Source: Procambarus clarkii
Lineage: Eukaryota; Arthropoda; Malacostraca; Decapoda; Cambaridae
Length of the DNA: 64,000 nucleotides
Reading direction: 5' to 3'
Assembly (NCBI RefSeq): GCF_040958095.1
Contig: NC_091173.1
Span: forward strand, 13,189,500-13,253,499
Every line of letters begins with the position of its first letter. Within the stretch, counting starts at the first letter, position 1. Shown one piece after another: positions 44,330-54,620 of the stretch. Under the pieces are notes generated by a model that was given only the letters and a program-made list of their open reading frames with translations, did no database searches and had not been told where the DNA came from. The translations under genes were made by a program, and so were the position numbers.

Positions 44330-45412
44330 GGGACCCCCCTGTCCCATAACTGGTAGCGACCTCCTGTCCAATCACTGGCGGCTACCCCCTGTCCCATCAC
44401 TGGCGGCTACCCCCTGTCCCATCACTGGCGGCTACCCCCTGTCCTATCACTGGCGGCTACCCCCTGTCCCATCACTGGCGGCTACCCCCTGTCCCATCAC
44501 TAGCGGCTACCCCCTGTCCCATCACTGGCGGCGACCCCCTGTCCCATCACTGGCGGCGACCCCCTGTCCCATCACTGGCGGCGACCCCCTGTCCCATCAC
44601 TGGCGGCAACCCCCCTGTCCCATCACTGGCGGCGACCCACTGTCCCATCACTGGCGGCAACCCCCTGTCCCATCACTGGCGGCGACCCCCTGTCCCATCA
44701 CTAGCGGCTACCCCCCTGTCCCATCACTGGCGGCGACCCCCTGTCCCATCACTGGCGGCGACCCCCTGTCCCATCACTGGCGGCTACCCCCTGTCCCATC
44801 ACTGGCGGCCACCCCCTGTCCCATCACTGGCGGCAACCCCCTGTCCCATCACTGGCGGCTACCCCCCTGTCCCATCACTGGCGGCGACCCCCTGTCCCAT
44901 CACTGGCGGCTACCCCCTGTCCCATCACTGGCGGCGACCCCCTGTCCCATCACTGGCGGCGACCCCCCCCCCCCCCGCTGTCCCATCACTGGCGGCTACC
45001 CTCTGTCCCATCACTGGCGGCGACCCCCTGTCCCATCACTGGCGGCGACCCCCTGTCCCATCACTGGCGGCTACCCCCTGTCTCATCACTGGCGGCTACC
45101 CCCTGTCCCATCACTGGCGGCTACCCCCTGTCCCATCACTGGCGGCTACCCCCTGTCCCATCACTGGCGGCTACCCCCTGTCCCATCACTGGCGGCTACC
45201 CCCTGTCCCATCACTGGCGGCGACCCCCTGTCCCATCACTGGCGGCGACCCCCTGTCCCATCACTGGCGGCTACCCCCTGTCCCATCACTGGCGGCTACC
45301 CCCTGTCCCATCACTGGCGGCTACCCCCTGTCCCATCACTGGCGGCTACCCCCTGTCCCATCACTGGCGGCTACCCCCTGTCCCATCACTGGCGGCTACC
45401 CCCTGTCCCATC
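44330..45412. repeat. 25-bp minisatellite B (C-rich top strand), about 43 copies
   Basis: The unit is TCACTGGCGGCTACCCCCTG followed by TCCCA. The seventh base after GGCGG alternates (CTACC, CGACC, CAACC) in irregular blocks, and a long C-run interrupts at 44961-44977. It lies only about 75 bp from minisatellite A with the same unit length but opposite strand asymmetry. Both units contain TACCCCC, on opposite strands. Confidence 0.97.
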
Positions 45413-45539
45413 ACCGGTGCTCATAATCTCCCCTGCTGCTTCTGCTTCTGCTGTTACTCGCATTATTATTGCCTCTCATAACGTATAGCAACCCCTGCTG
45501 AGGCCCACGTCAAGGACGAGCAGTAACTTAGGATCTTGT
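45413..45539. other. Spacer between minisatellites
   Basis: About 125 bp of non-repetitive sequence with CTGCTTCTGCTTCTGCTG. Confidence 0.6.
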
Positions 45540-45975
45540 TGCTTCTGCTGGCAGTGGTGGTGGTTCTTGTGGGGCTGGTGGTAGAGGCGATGGTGGTAGT
45601 GTTAATGTTTGTATTGCTGGCGATGGTGGTAGTGATGGCGGTGATAGTGGCGGTGGCCGTAGTGGTAGTGGCGATGGTGGTAGAGGCGATGGTGGTAGGG
45701 TTAATGTTTGTATTGCTGGCGATGGTGGTAGTGATGGCGGTGATAGTGGCGGTGGCCGTAGTGGTAGTGGCGATGGTCGTAGAGGCGATGGTGGTAGGGT
45801 TAATGTTTGTATTGCTGGCGATGGTGGTAGTGATGGCAGTGATAGTGGCGGTGGCCGGAGTGGTAGAGGCAATGGTGGTAGTGTTAATGTTTGTATTGCT
45901 GGCGATGGTGGTAGTGATGGCGGTGATAGTGGCGGTGGCCGTAGTGGTAGTGGCGATGGTGGTAGTGGTATATGG
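45540..45975. repeat. 99-bp tandem repeat, about 4 copies
   Basis: The unit runs from GAGGCGATGGTGGTAGKGTT through AATGTTTGTATTGCTGGCGA and GATGGCGGTGATAGTGGCGG to GTGGCCGTAGTGGTAGTGG. The third unit is 84 bp, having lost 15 bp in the GTAGTGGTAGTGGCGATGG part. It grew out of a GGT/GAT-rich triplet region. Open frames are Val/Met-rich plus and Thr/Ile-rich minus, and are artefacts. Confidence 0.93.
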
Positions 45976-46509
45976 AAAGGTGATCATAGGTGTGATGGTA
46001 ATGGTACTGGTAGGAATTAACGAAAGTGGTTGTTAACAGATATAGTTGTTATGGTGACAGAAGTGATGTGATGGTGATTGGTGTGGGGGGATTGTGGTTG
46101 TAGTATAGCTGTGACGGCGGTGGTGGATTGTTGTGGTTTGTGAGGTGGTGATAGCTGTGGCATTAGTGATTGTAGCGGTTTCGTTGCTGGTAGTGGTGGT
46201 TGTGAAACTGGTTACGTATGATCATGGTGGTGGTAGTTTTGAGTGTGGTGGGGGGATTGTGGTGATAGGGCGGAAGCGGAGACGGTGGTGCTAATTGTTT
46301 AAGTGGTCATATAAATGTGGATAATGGTAGTTGAGTTAGTGATTGCAGATATTATGGTAATTGCTGTTGTGGTGACGGTAGTTATTGTGATAGCAGACAT
46401 GGTGGATAGAGTTATGAGAGTGATGGTAGCCAGGCTGGATATTGTAGTAGAGACTCAGCTATAGTAACTTGCATGACGTGCCTAAGTGTTGATAATGCTG
46501 CAGCTGAGA
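45976..46509. repeat. Degenerate GTG/GAT-rich region
   Basis: Triplet-biased sequence without a fixed period (GTGGTGATAGCTGTGGC-like), continuing the previous array toward the next one. No other feature. Confidence 0.7.
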
Positions 46510-46975
46510 CTGTGGAAATGCTGCTGCCAGGCGATGTGAAGATGCTGGTGCCAGGCGATGTGAAGATGCTGGTGCCAGGCGATGTGAAGATGCTGCTGCC
46601 AGGCGATGTGAAGATGCTGCTGCCAGGCGATGTGAAGATGCTGGTGCCAGGCGATGTGAAGATGCTGGTGCCAGGCGATGTGAAGATGCTGGTGCCAGGC
46701 GATGTGAAGATGCTGGTGCCAGGCGATGTGAACATGCTGCTGCCAGGCGATGTGAAGATGCTGCTGCCAGGCGATGTGAAGATGCTGCTGCCAGGTGATG
46801 TGAAGATGCTGCTGCCAGGTGATGTAAAGATGCTGCTGCCAGGTGATGTGAAGATGCTGCTGCCAGGTGATGTGAAGATGCTGCTGCCAGGTGATGTGAA
46901 GATGATGCTGCCAGGTGATGTGAAGATGCTGCTGCCAGGCGATGTGAAGATGCTGCTGCTAGGCGATGTGAAGAT
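46510..46975. repeat. 24-bp minisatellite, about 19 copies
   Basis: The unit is CTGCCAGGCGATGTGAAGAT followed by GCTG. GTGCC and CTGCC versions on the left give way to CAGGTGATG units on the right. The plus frame repeats LPGDVKML in a 183-codon frame (46473-47024), and the minus frame repeats TSPGTSIF. Unlike the 23-26-bp arrays this one keeps a single register, but there is no signal, domain or exon context. Confidence 0.96.
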
Positions 46976-47824
46976 GCTTATGCTGTCGTTGAATATGATG
47001 TCATTAATTATATTTTGCCATTAATGACAAAATGTTATTGATGGTATATCACCACTGATGAGGTTATTGCTGATGAATACTTGCTGGTGTTATTAATAAC
47101 GTTAATATTGCTAGTGATGAAGGTGGTGAATATTCTCACTCGTGTTGATGTCGCTAATGATGATATGCATTTGATGGTTGGCGCAAGAAAACCTTCAGAC
47201 TGTGCGACTGTTGGCAGAGAGGATGCAGCTGTTGATGATTTAGTTGCTGATGTTATTAATGTTCCAGTTTCTCTTAAAGGTGTGTGTGTTGGTGGAGCTG
47301 CTCCGAGAGTGATGATATCGCTATGGTACTTGTCTTCGCTCCATTTTGTTCAGAATGAACACGCTTCATTTGACGTCAGCTGGGAATTTATTTAAAATTG
47401 TTATTGATACCGACAAAATTGGTGCTACTGTTGATGACTTTGAATTTGTTATTGGTTATTGAGGTGAAAGTTTGATGACCTTAATTGTTTATTTACTTAA
47501 ATTATTGGTGTGGTTAATTCTTTCGGACTTGGTTGTGTTTATCCCGGTGAAGATGCCGACACGATCTCTCGCCATTACTCCTATTGTTCTGGGTATACGG
47601 TTTATATTGGCGTTGTTAATGGTTCCCCCCTGACCGGCGTTGCCTCATGAGTTGACGAGGTGCGGCCGGGGGTTTGTTGTCGGCGAAACCTGTCAGATTT
47701 GTCACCCAGTCAGTTCGAGCAGATAATATTAAAAACAAAAATACAATTGAATTGTGATGGATTCCAGCTAAGGTTTGTCGTATGGGTAGGGTAAATTTGT
47801 ATTTAAATTTTGCCCCGAGGGGCG
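46976..47824. other. Unassigned DNA between minisatellites
   Basis: A frame of 104 codons (47081-47395) has no recognised motif. GATGTTATTAATG-type short words recur, suggesting an old triplet-rich repeat. Confidence 0.45.
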
Positions 47825-48182
47825 AGTTTATTGGGCAGCGCCACTCATCCTGTGAGTGGACACACCGCCATAGCGACAGTATTGGGCAGCGCCACTCATC
47901 CTGTGAGTGGACACACCGCCATAGTGACAGTATTGGGCAGCGCCACTCATCCTGTGAGTGGATACACCGCCATAGTGACAGTATTGGGCAGCGCCACTCA
48001 TCCTGTGAGTGGATACACCGCCATAGTGACAGTATTGGGCAGTGCCACTCATCCTGTGAGTGGATACACCGCCATAGTGACAGTATTGGGCAGCGCCACT
48101 CATCCTGTGAGTGGATACACCGCCATAGTGACAGTATTGGGCAGCGCCACTCATCCTGTGAATGGACACACCGCCATAGCAG
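47825..48182. repeat. 51-bp minisatellite, 7 copies
   Basis: The unit is GTATTGGGCAGCGCCACTCA followed by TCCTGTGAGTGGATACACCG and CCATAGTGACA. Units are nearly identical. The outer units differ from the inner ones in GGACAC versus GGATAC. Within each unit CCACTCATCCTGTGAGTGG is a hairpin (CCACTCA/TGAGTGG, 5-base loop). Because 51 is divisible by three, three frames are open. Confidence 0.96.
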
Positions 48183-49239
48183 CATGTAGAACACTATGGG
48201 TAAGGTAGGCGGTGAGTCGAATTTAAAAAGTCAAAGGTCAGAGTAACAATGCATCACACTAGGTGTCTGAAGTTTATGGTACAGCGGTCTACATTACACC
48301 ATTAATTTGTTTTTGTGTGTGTGTGTTTGACGAGTTTACGGTAGTAATTATCGTGGGCTAGAGTTTTTGCGGCTGTTGGCTGTTCCTACTGATGTTATTG
48401 TTATCGATGTTAAAATGAGACAATGATGGTGGATGTATTATGCTGGGCCATTAATTATTTCTCTATCACGTTGGTTGGGAGTGTCGTAGACCTCAAGGTA
48501 ATATAATGTGTGCCTCTTGGGAGACTGACTAGATGTTTATATTACTTAATATCAGAGCTTTGTTGGTGAATACTTTAGGGTTTGTTTCTTGTTGATTATT
48601 TTTTTTTGTCAACACATTGTTATCGCTGTGTTGACAAACTCTTTACCCGAGAAAAATATATATTATTTTGCCATTTGTTTTCCGTTCATTCTAAATTGTT
48701 TGTGTACCTATATTTATTATATTATTTCTAAGTTCTACAATTGATATGAATTGAAACGACAATTTCCTACGTCCAGTAATTACTGCTAGAGAAGGATTAT
48801 TTTCTTATACAATTAAGAGATTATATCATATGATGATATAATTGTTCTGTCGGATTATCATTTTGGGTTCACATTATAAAATATTAAACCACGTTTAAAA
48901 ACTTTATCCCAAGATCACTTTCTATTGAAAGAGGATGCCAAGAGTTTAAAACTTTCAGATAATTATTAAGCCAAGATAATTGAGGAGAAAGGGGGGGGGG
49001 GGGGGACAAAACGCTTCTTGGACAGTAATGAAGAGAAGACAGTCGATAAGTTCCACCTAGCTGTAAGGAAGGTCGATGGTGGTCTTCTTCCACATGCTCG
49101 ACTCATTCACTTTGATCGCTACCACAAGAGAGTGAGCGGTATGGCCACAGAGAACGTAAGAATATAAAGCTATTGCATTGGGGACGTAAACTGCACAGCC
49201 ACCTCTCTCTGCGCTGCCACTTTATGCAACCCGCCTGAC
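48183..49239. other. Unassigned AT-rich DNA
   Basis: A G-run at 48990-49006. No family or coding region recognised. Confidence 0.5.
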
Positions 49240-49492
49240 AGGGCGCCTGACAGCTGGGTAGACAGCGCCTCGGATTCGTAGTCCTGAGGTTCTGGGTTCG
49301 ATCCCCGGTGGAGGCGGAGACAAATGGCAAAATGTTTCTTTTACCCTGATACCCTTGTTACCTAGCAGTAAATAGGTACATGGGAGTTAGACAGCTGTCA
49401 CAGGATGCTTCCTGGGGATGGATGCCTGGCCGAGAACCGGGCCGCGGGGACACTAAAGCCCCGAAATCATCTCAAGATAACCAAGAAGATAA
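49240..49492 (+). mobile_element. SINE with tRNA-like head, plus strand
   Basis: The head GGCGCCTGACAGCTGGGTAG...GGTTCGATCCCCGG has A- and B-box-like strings and an anticodon loop TTCGTAG (CGT in anticodon position, threonine type). The body includes GAGACAAATGGCAAAATGTT, TACCTAGCAGTAAATAGGTA and GGATGGATGCCTGGCCGAGA. The GC-rich 3' part (GCCGCGGGGACACTAAAGCC) is followed by ATCTCAAGATAACC. About 250 bp, near full length. An RNA polymerase III transcript is implied by the family type. Its 3' end meets the inverted LINE tail at 49493. Confidence 0.88.
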
Positions 49493-49735
49493 CCCACCTA
49501 GCACTTGCGGTGGTTCATCTTTGGTTCTTTGGTTTCGCATCTCAACCCTTAATAAGCTGGTTAATAGTATCTAGAACCTATTGGGCTCTTGTTACACCTA
49601 CATTTAAAGTTGTGTATGAAGATTGCATACTCCACTTCGTAGTGCATTCCATTCGTTAGTTTGGCAACGAAGCCATTATATGTATTATCCCTATCTCTCT
49701 ATGGTACTTAGTTTTCATCTGTGTTCACAGATGAA
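49493..49735 (-). mobile_element. LINE 3' end (subfamily B), minus strand, decayed
   Basis: CACCTAGCACTTGCGGTGGT, then TTTGGTTCTTTGGTTTCGCA, CCTATTGGGCTCTTGTTACA and TAGTGCATTCCATTCGTTAG follow the reverse of the LINE 3' end in order. CATCTGTGTTCAC at the right corresponds to the coding ETQ region. The terminal GTGAGTACACAC is missing because the SINE end abuts here. Confidence 0.85.
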
Positions 49736-49850
49736 ACAAATGGGCAAAGTATACAAGTACAAGTATACAAGTACCGCACATGTTAAATAGTCCTTCTGTT
49801 ACCTGACCTGTCTGTTTCCGTGACTATTTGCATGTGGTGGCCATGTCTAC

Positions 49851-49935
49851 CAGTTTCTTCTCTTGCAGTAAGAGTTTTCTTCTACTACTTACTGCAAGAA
49901 GAGAAACTCTCTTCTTGCAGTAAGAGAGTTTCTTC
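49851..49935. repeat. Cluster of three alternating inverted copies of a CTTGCAGTAAG word
   Basis: CTCTTGCAGTAAG (about 49860-49872), its inverted copy CTTACTGCAAGAAGAG (about 49888-49903) and a direct copy CTTCTTGCAGTAAG (49911-49924) form overlapping hairpins, and AACTCTCTT...AAGAGAGTT forms another. The strings TTTCTTCTCTTGCAG and CTCTTCTTGCAG also look like 3' splice sites. Confidence 0.8.
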
Positions 49936-49939
49936 TCTA

Positions 49940-50050
49940 CTCTTGTTTCTTCTCTCTTTAACTCCTCCTCCTTCTCTAGTCTATCTTCGTAACTCATACC
50001 TTTCATCTCTGGGACTATTCTGGTGAATAGTAATAGTGTGGTCTGGTCAA
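49940..50050 (-). mobile_element. LINE RT C-terminal fragment, minus strand
   Basis: Minus-strand FTRIVPEMKGMSYEDRLEK is the ATRLVPELRGMSYEERLRE segment of the LINE. It passes directly into a Glu/Lys-rich sequence, where it breaks down into the CTTGCAGTAAG hairpin cluster. Confidence 0.7.
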
Positions 50051-50293
50051 CATATTCTGGTGACATATCGGGTGACACCAAACTGGCAATTATCAGTTTG
50101 GAACTTCAGGAACCTAGATACACACACACATACCTTCATAATGCTATATAATATATATCCTGCGTAAGCCCAACTTTTGAGTATGTAACACCGGTGTAGA
50201 GTCCGCACAGTGATGGTGAAAGGCTGAGCGAGCTCAAAATCAGCACACTGTAGGAAAACCGTATCAGGGGTGGTGGGGGGGGGGGGATATGAC

Positions 50294-50545
50294 AATCTTC
50301 TTGAGGTTATCTTGAGATGATTTCGGGGCTTTAGTGTCCCCGCGGCCCGGTCCTCGACCAGGCCTCCACCCCCAGGAAGCAGCCCGTGACAGCTGACTAA
50401 CTCCCAGGTACCTATTTACTGCTAGGTAACAGGGGCATTCAGGGTGAAAGAAACTTTGCCCATTTGTTTCTGCCTCGTGCGGGAATCGAACCCGCGCCAC
50501 AGAATTACGAGTCCTGCGCGCTATCCACCAGGCTACGAGGCTCCT
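50294..50545 (-). mobile_element. SINE with tRNA-like head, minus strand
   Basis: On the minus strand the head begins near GAGCCTCGTAGCCTGGTGGA, with anticodon stem CAGGA/TTCTG, loop CTCGTAA (anticodon CGT), and B-box GGTTCGATTCCC closing with GCACGAGGC. The body is AGAAACAAATGGGCAAAGTT and beyond, and the 3' part GACCGGGCCGCGGGGACACT ends in AAGATAACCTCAAGAAG. The head folds better than that at 49240 and this copy appears younger. The isolated head would score as a threonine tRNA, but the SINE body attached shows its nature. Confidence 0.9.
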
Positions 50546-50599
50546 GTAACAACAGGGGCCACTTGACAACAGGGGCCAACTTGACAACAACAAGTTTTT

Positions 50600-50815
50600 A
50601 AATTATAAGTTGTAGGATAGAGGGCACAGGTGTAGGCTGGAGACAGAAGAACCAGAGAGACGTCAGGAAAATGATAATCAAGTGGAGCCACAAGAAAGTG
50701 AAAATGAACTGTAAGAGGAGAGCGAAAACCATTTCAATACGCAGCTTCAAATAGAAACAGGTGCGATAAATATTAGGAATGAAAGTCATTGCATTAATTG
50801 ACTAGGAGGCGGAAA
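50600..50815 (+). mobile_element. Decayed LINE C-terminal fragment, plus strand
   Basis: GTGVGWRQKNQRDVRKMIIK aligns with the ..W.LETQMSHRDVRKF region. The later GATAAATATTAGGAATGAAA, CATTGCATTAATTGACTAGG and AGGCGGAAAAGCGGGGGTTA parallel the stop and 3' untranslated part. No tail or (CA)n. Confidence 0.55.
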
Positions 50816-51084
50816 AGCGGGGGTTAGGGAGCAATTACTCGGCCTTGTTAACGTCGAGCAGTGGAGGTAGATTTCATACACGCATTGAAAGGTAGATACG
50901 ATCGAGTTGTGGGGCATAAGTGACAAGTACACATGTCAGTTGAAGGTAATATATGATTCAGAGGCGGGGCCGAGGAGCATAAATTCAATTACCATCTCTA
51001 GTCACCTATTGATATATCAACACTTCCTTGCGAACAGGAACAACCTTCCCACTCCGGATATAACGCATGCAGCGAAGTATAAAC

Positions 51085-51163
<79 letters not shown>

Positions 51164-51168
51164 GCACG

Positions 51169-51228
<60 letters not shown>
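51085..51228. repeat. (CA)n microsatellite with CG core
   Basis: About 144 bp of CA with a CGCACGCACGCACGCAC centre at 51160-51175. No LINE tail is recognisable on either side. Confidence 0.97.
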
Positions 51229-51230
<2 letters not shown>

Positions 51231-51523
51231 ATCACTACCACAGACAGCAACACCCATAAAAATCATGACTGCAGGTTAATTGGTCCAAGATGGGCAAAAG
51301 TACTTCAAAACGTGAATTATACTGTGACATAAATCGGAATTTAGAGTCCTGCATTACACCATGGGGGAGCCCTGTTCAGAATTACATTCGCAACACAAAA
51401 CGCACTTACCATGTATGAAAGCTCTCGTTATGTCAGCTCCGCAGATAGACTTCAGTGATAATGATACGACTCAGTTCATTAGGTTAAATGTCATCTCTTT
51501 CTATGAGAGAGACTGACGAGCTG

Positions 51524-51528
<5 letters not shown>

Positions 51529-51588
<60 letters not shown>
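51529..51588. repeat. (TA)n microsatellite
   Basis: Pure TA, about 60 bp. Flanks show no known element end. Confidence 0.97.
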
Positions 51589-51591
<3 letters not shown>

Positions 51592-52070
51592 TTACTGTAT
51601 TGGAATATTTTGGTGGTGTAATTCGAAATCTCTTTGCAAATATCTAATGTCTGTTTGTCCACGTTTACCATGCAATTAATCTCATTTTGATTCAGATTAA
51701 AAAAGGAATGATTAATGGACTGTTTAATCAACAATGGGTGCAAAACCCTTCTTCAAGGCTCGGTAAATATAATTAGAATATAGACAGCCAATTTGAAAGC
51801 AATAGGAACATAGATAATTGAATGCGTGATGTTTAGAACTTCTGTGTGAGATGGTTGGAGTTGTACAAGAAGTGCGCCTCGATTTACTGCCGGAGTAAGA
51901 TTTTATATATGTAAATCAATAATAATTTATTTTCTTTCTAGTTTATTCTTATCAAGAAGTTTATATAAACTGCTTGCATAAACACCACACACACACACGC
52001 ACACACACTTGCGTTGAAACACGAAAGAAAAGGTACAATTATGTGCAGGTAAACATAAACGACAGGTGAA
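51589..52070. other. Unassigned AT-rich DNA
   Basis: A short degenerate CA run at 51985-52010. Nothing else recognised. Confidence 0.5.
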
Positions 52071-52164
52071 TACACGCACGCACTCAAGCACCAATACACG
52101 CACGCACTCAAGCACCAATACACGCACGCACTCAAGCACCAATACACGCACGCACTCAAGCACA
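52071..52164. repeat. 24-bp tandem repeat, 4 copies
   Basis: The unit is TACACGCACGCACTCAAGCA followed by CCAA, four nearly perfect copies. It grades into a degenerate CA run (52165-52198) at which the next LINE copy starts. Confidence 0.95.
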
Positions 52165-52195
52165 AACACACACATGAGCACACACGCGCACACAC

Positions 52196-52680
52196 ACTCT
52201 TGGATAAGGTTCAGAGGTATGCCATCAGACTAGTACCCGAGCTGAGGTGTATGAGCTACGAGGAGAAACTATGGAAACTGAACCTCATGTCGTTGGAAGA
52301 CAGAAGAGTTATGGCAGACATGATCAACACGTGCAAGATTCTCAGAGGAATTGATACGATAAAGACAATTTATTTAACACAAGGGGGGGGGGGGGGGTTG
52401 CACACGCACTAAGGGACACAGATAGATACTGAGTACCCAAATGAGCCATAGAGACATTAGAAAAGACTTTTTTAAGTGTCAGAGTAGTTAACAAATGGAA
52501 TGCATTAGGCAGTGGTGATGTGGCGGAAGCAGATTCCATACAAAGTTTTAAATGTAGATATGATAGAGCCCAATTGGGTCAGGAATCTGTACACCAGTTG
52601 ATTGACAGTTAAGAGGCGGAACCAAAGAGCCGGAGCTCAACCCTCGCAAGCGTATCAAATATATGAGTACACACATTCAT
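52196..52680 (+). mobile_element. 5'-truncated LINE copy (subfamily B), plus strand
   Basis: Starts with DKVQRYAIRLVPELRCMSYE, EKLWKLNLMSLEDRRVMADM and KILRGIDTIKT, then an expanded G-run (52384-52397) where other copies have AAGGGGGAAC. Next come the SHRDI..-type codons, GTGATGTGGCGGAAGCAGAT, the 3' stem and AAATATATGAGTACACAC, a mutated tail. The reading frame is open for 70 codons, then broken. Confidence 0.9.
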
Positions 52681-54107
52681 ACATAAAAAACACATGTGCA
52701 CACACACATGCCTATATTCGTGCAATGACATTGCAAATGACAAATCTCATACTTACATGCATGTATATCTATATTAAACTCTCAAAATCATATATAAATA
52801 CAATAACATACTAATAATTTCCCGAGAGTCTGAAAGAGTGTGCTCACAGCTTCTAGTAAGATTGAAAGCATTCTGAAAAACATTTTTCAACTACATTATC
52901 ATCGAGTAGATAGTTATTAATGCAAGTTTTTGCTGCATGAACCATCATTTATGTATATTCTCTGATACGAAGGTCGTGTTTTATATGCATAACTTGCCAA
53001 AGCGCTATCCTTGGCAACAAATCCATTATGCCAGATATAGGACACGAAGTGATTCTGGCTGTAACTCAGCGAAAATCGGTTTTCATTACGAAATTCGCAT
53101 ATTTTATTGGTGATAAATTGAGTAAATAAGTTATCCTTAGTTATTCTAACCTTAGTTAAAGATTATTAAAGGTTATAATAACTTAGTTATTAAGATGCTT
53201 AGCTGTCATGTTACTCTTGATGTAAATTTAATATTAATACGGAAGTATAATTTTGTCTTATTAACTTGTAGTGTGTCAGAAAGCAATGAAAAAAAAGCGA
53301 CGAAATCAAAATGCACTCATTAAAGTCGATTTTTGTTTCGTCTTATACTAATTTAATCGTGTGCCAAAATATTTTAAACATTAGGGAGTGAACTGGTGTT
53401 TATTTATTAAAGTTGACCATTTTTGGTAACATCATCACAAACTTTTTTTTCAATTTATATCCAAGATTTTTCTTTAAATCAGTACCTCATTTGTGAAGAA
53501 TAGAAAGTAGGGTGTTATGACAACAACATCATTTCTTGTTTTACAAGAGAAACAAAATCTTTAGAACTGACCATTGATGAAGGGGCATCATCGGTACAGA
53601 TATCTTATCTCTTGCGGAGCTCCTAGTGACAAACGTTGCCTTATTATGTTTTAATAATTTACATATATAGAGAATTGTCTATAACATATTGAATTTATCA
53701 TCTTACTACCATTTAGACCGACCATCCGTTGTTCGTCTGTTGTCCTTCATGTTCTGAACTATTCTTCCATACCTTACCTTTCTTAACCCACTCTCTGTTG
53801 ATGCCATGTCTTCCCCACTGTGGAACCTATTTCACCCCCTCTCGTGATTCAAGGTTTGGGAGGACACGATGGAAGCCCGATGTTAACATGGATAACAATT
53901 AATCATTTCTTTAATAGAAGGAAGGTTTAGATTTTTTTTGCGGTTTAGATTTTTTCCTGAGTTTTGGTGACTAAAAGTTGATTCTTCGTCTTGATGTTTG
54001 TCAGTCTGTCCTATTATCTGTTGTTTATTCTCCCCATTCTCATTCTTTCTGGGTGATAATTGCATGTTCTCTCATTGTCTCTGGGGTCATGTTTGCACTC
54101 TTATTGT
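52681..54107. other. Unassigned AT-rich DNA
   Basis: Nothing recognised. Repeats of TTAGTTATT-like words around 53130-53200 are too short to classify. Confidence 0.5.
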
Positions 54108-54620
54108 CGGTGTACTTACCTAGATGTACTCACCTTGATGTGCTTGCGCCGAACGTCATCTTCTAAGCTTCACTTTTCTAGCTTTATTAATGTAATTACT
54201 CAGATTCCATATATTCTTTGTCTTGTTTTATTTTTAAATTGTTTATTGAATATACATCTACAATAGGGTGTTACCCATTCCGTTTATTTAACGCTTACAT
54301 TAAAGTTATTCATGACATCCCTCCGGCATATTAATACCTCGGGTTCCATTCTTAGCTTCAAATTCTGTTTTTTCAGTAAAACATTGCATCGTTATCAGAT
54401 CTTTCAAATATTCTTTTATGATTTGTTCGTTATCATCTAACTTATGTTTTCCTTTCTCCTAACTGGTGTAGTTCAGTCAACCAGTTTCGGAAGAAGCCTT
54501 GTTGCATATCTCTAAACAATTTTCTAATTTAATTTTGTGCTTTTTCAGTTAAGGACTCCTGGCTGGAGCTGAATATCACTGTCCTGGGGCCTATTTGACA
54601 AGATTCATGTAGGCTTCATG
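54108..54620 (-). mobile_element. Old LINE 3' half, minus strand
   Basis: The left edge GTGTACTTACCTAGATGTAC...TCACCTTGATGTGCTTGCGC holds the reversed tail in duplicate. CATATTAATACCTCGGGTTCC, GCATCGTTATCAGATCTTTC and GTTGCATATCTCTAAACAAT follow the reverse order of the coding region (D-MI, KVQR-AT), heavily mutated. The right end near TCCTGGCTGGAGCTGAATAT corresponds to the EYA.SSWSP segment. Confidence 0.7.

Noticed and set aside
43431-44400. Long open frames (up to 298 codons) in the 25-bp array, both strands
   Set aside because: All six registers tend to be open because the unit has no stop codon. The translations are pure repeats (for example PPAPVPPSATSTSTPKRHQH) and mutually contradictory.
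46473-47024. 183-codon frame repeating LPGDVKML
   Set aside because: Single-register repeat because the unit is 24 bp. No non-repetitive domain on either side, and the minus strand is equally open.
47782-48208. CRISPR-like array with 51-bp period
   Set aside because: The whole unit is conserved, with no unique spacers, and the sequence is eukaryotic. It is a minisatellite.
50470-50545. Genuine tRNA-Thr(CGT) gene
   Set aside because: The cloverleaf-like head is continuous with a SINE body and 3' end shared with 49240-49492, so it is a SINE promoter region.
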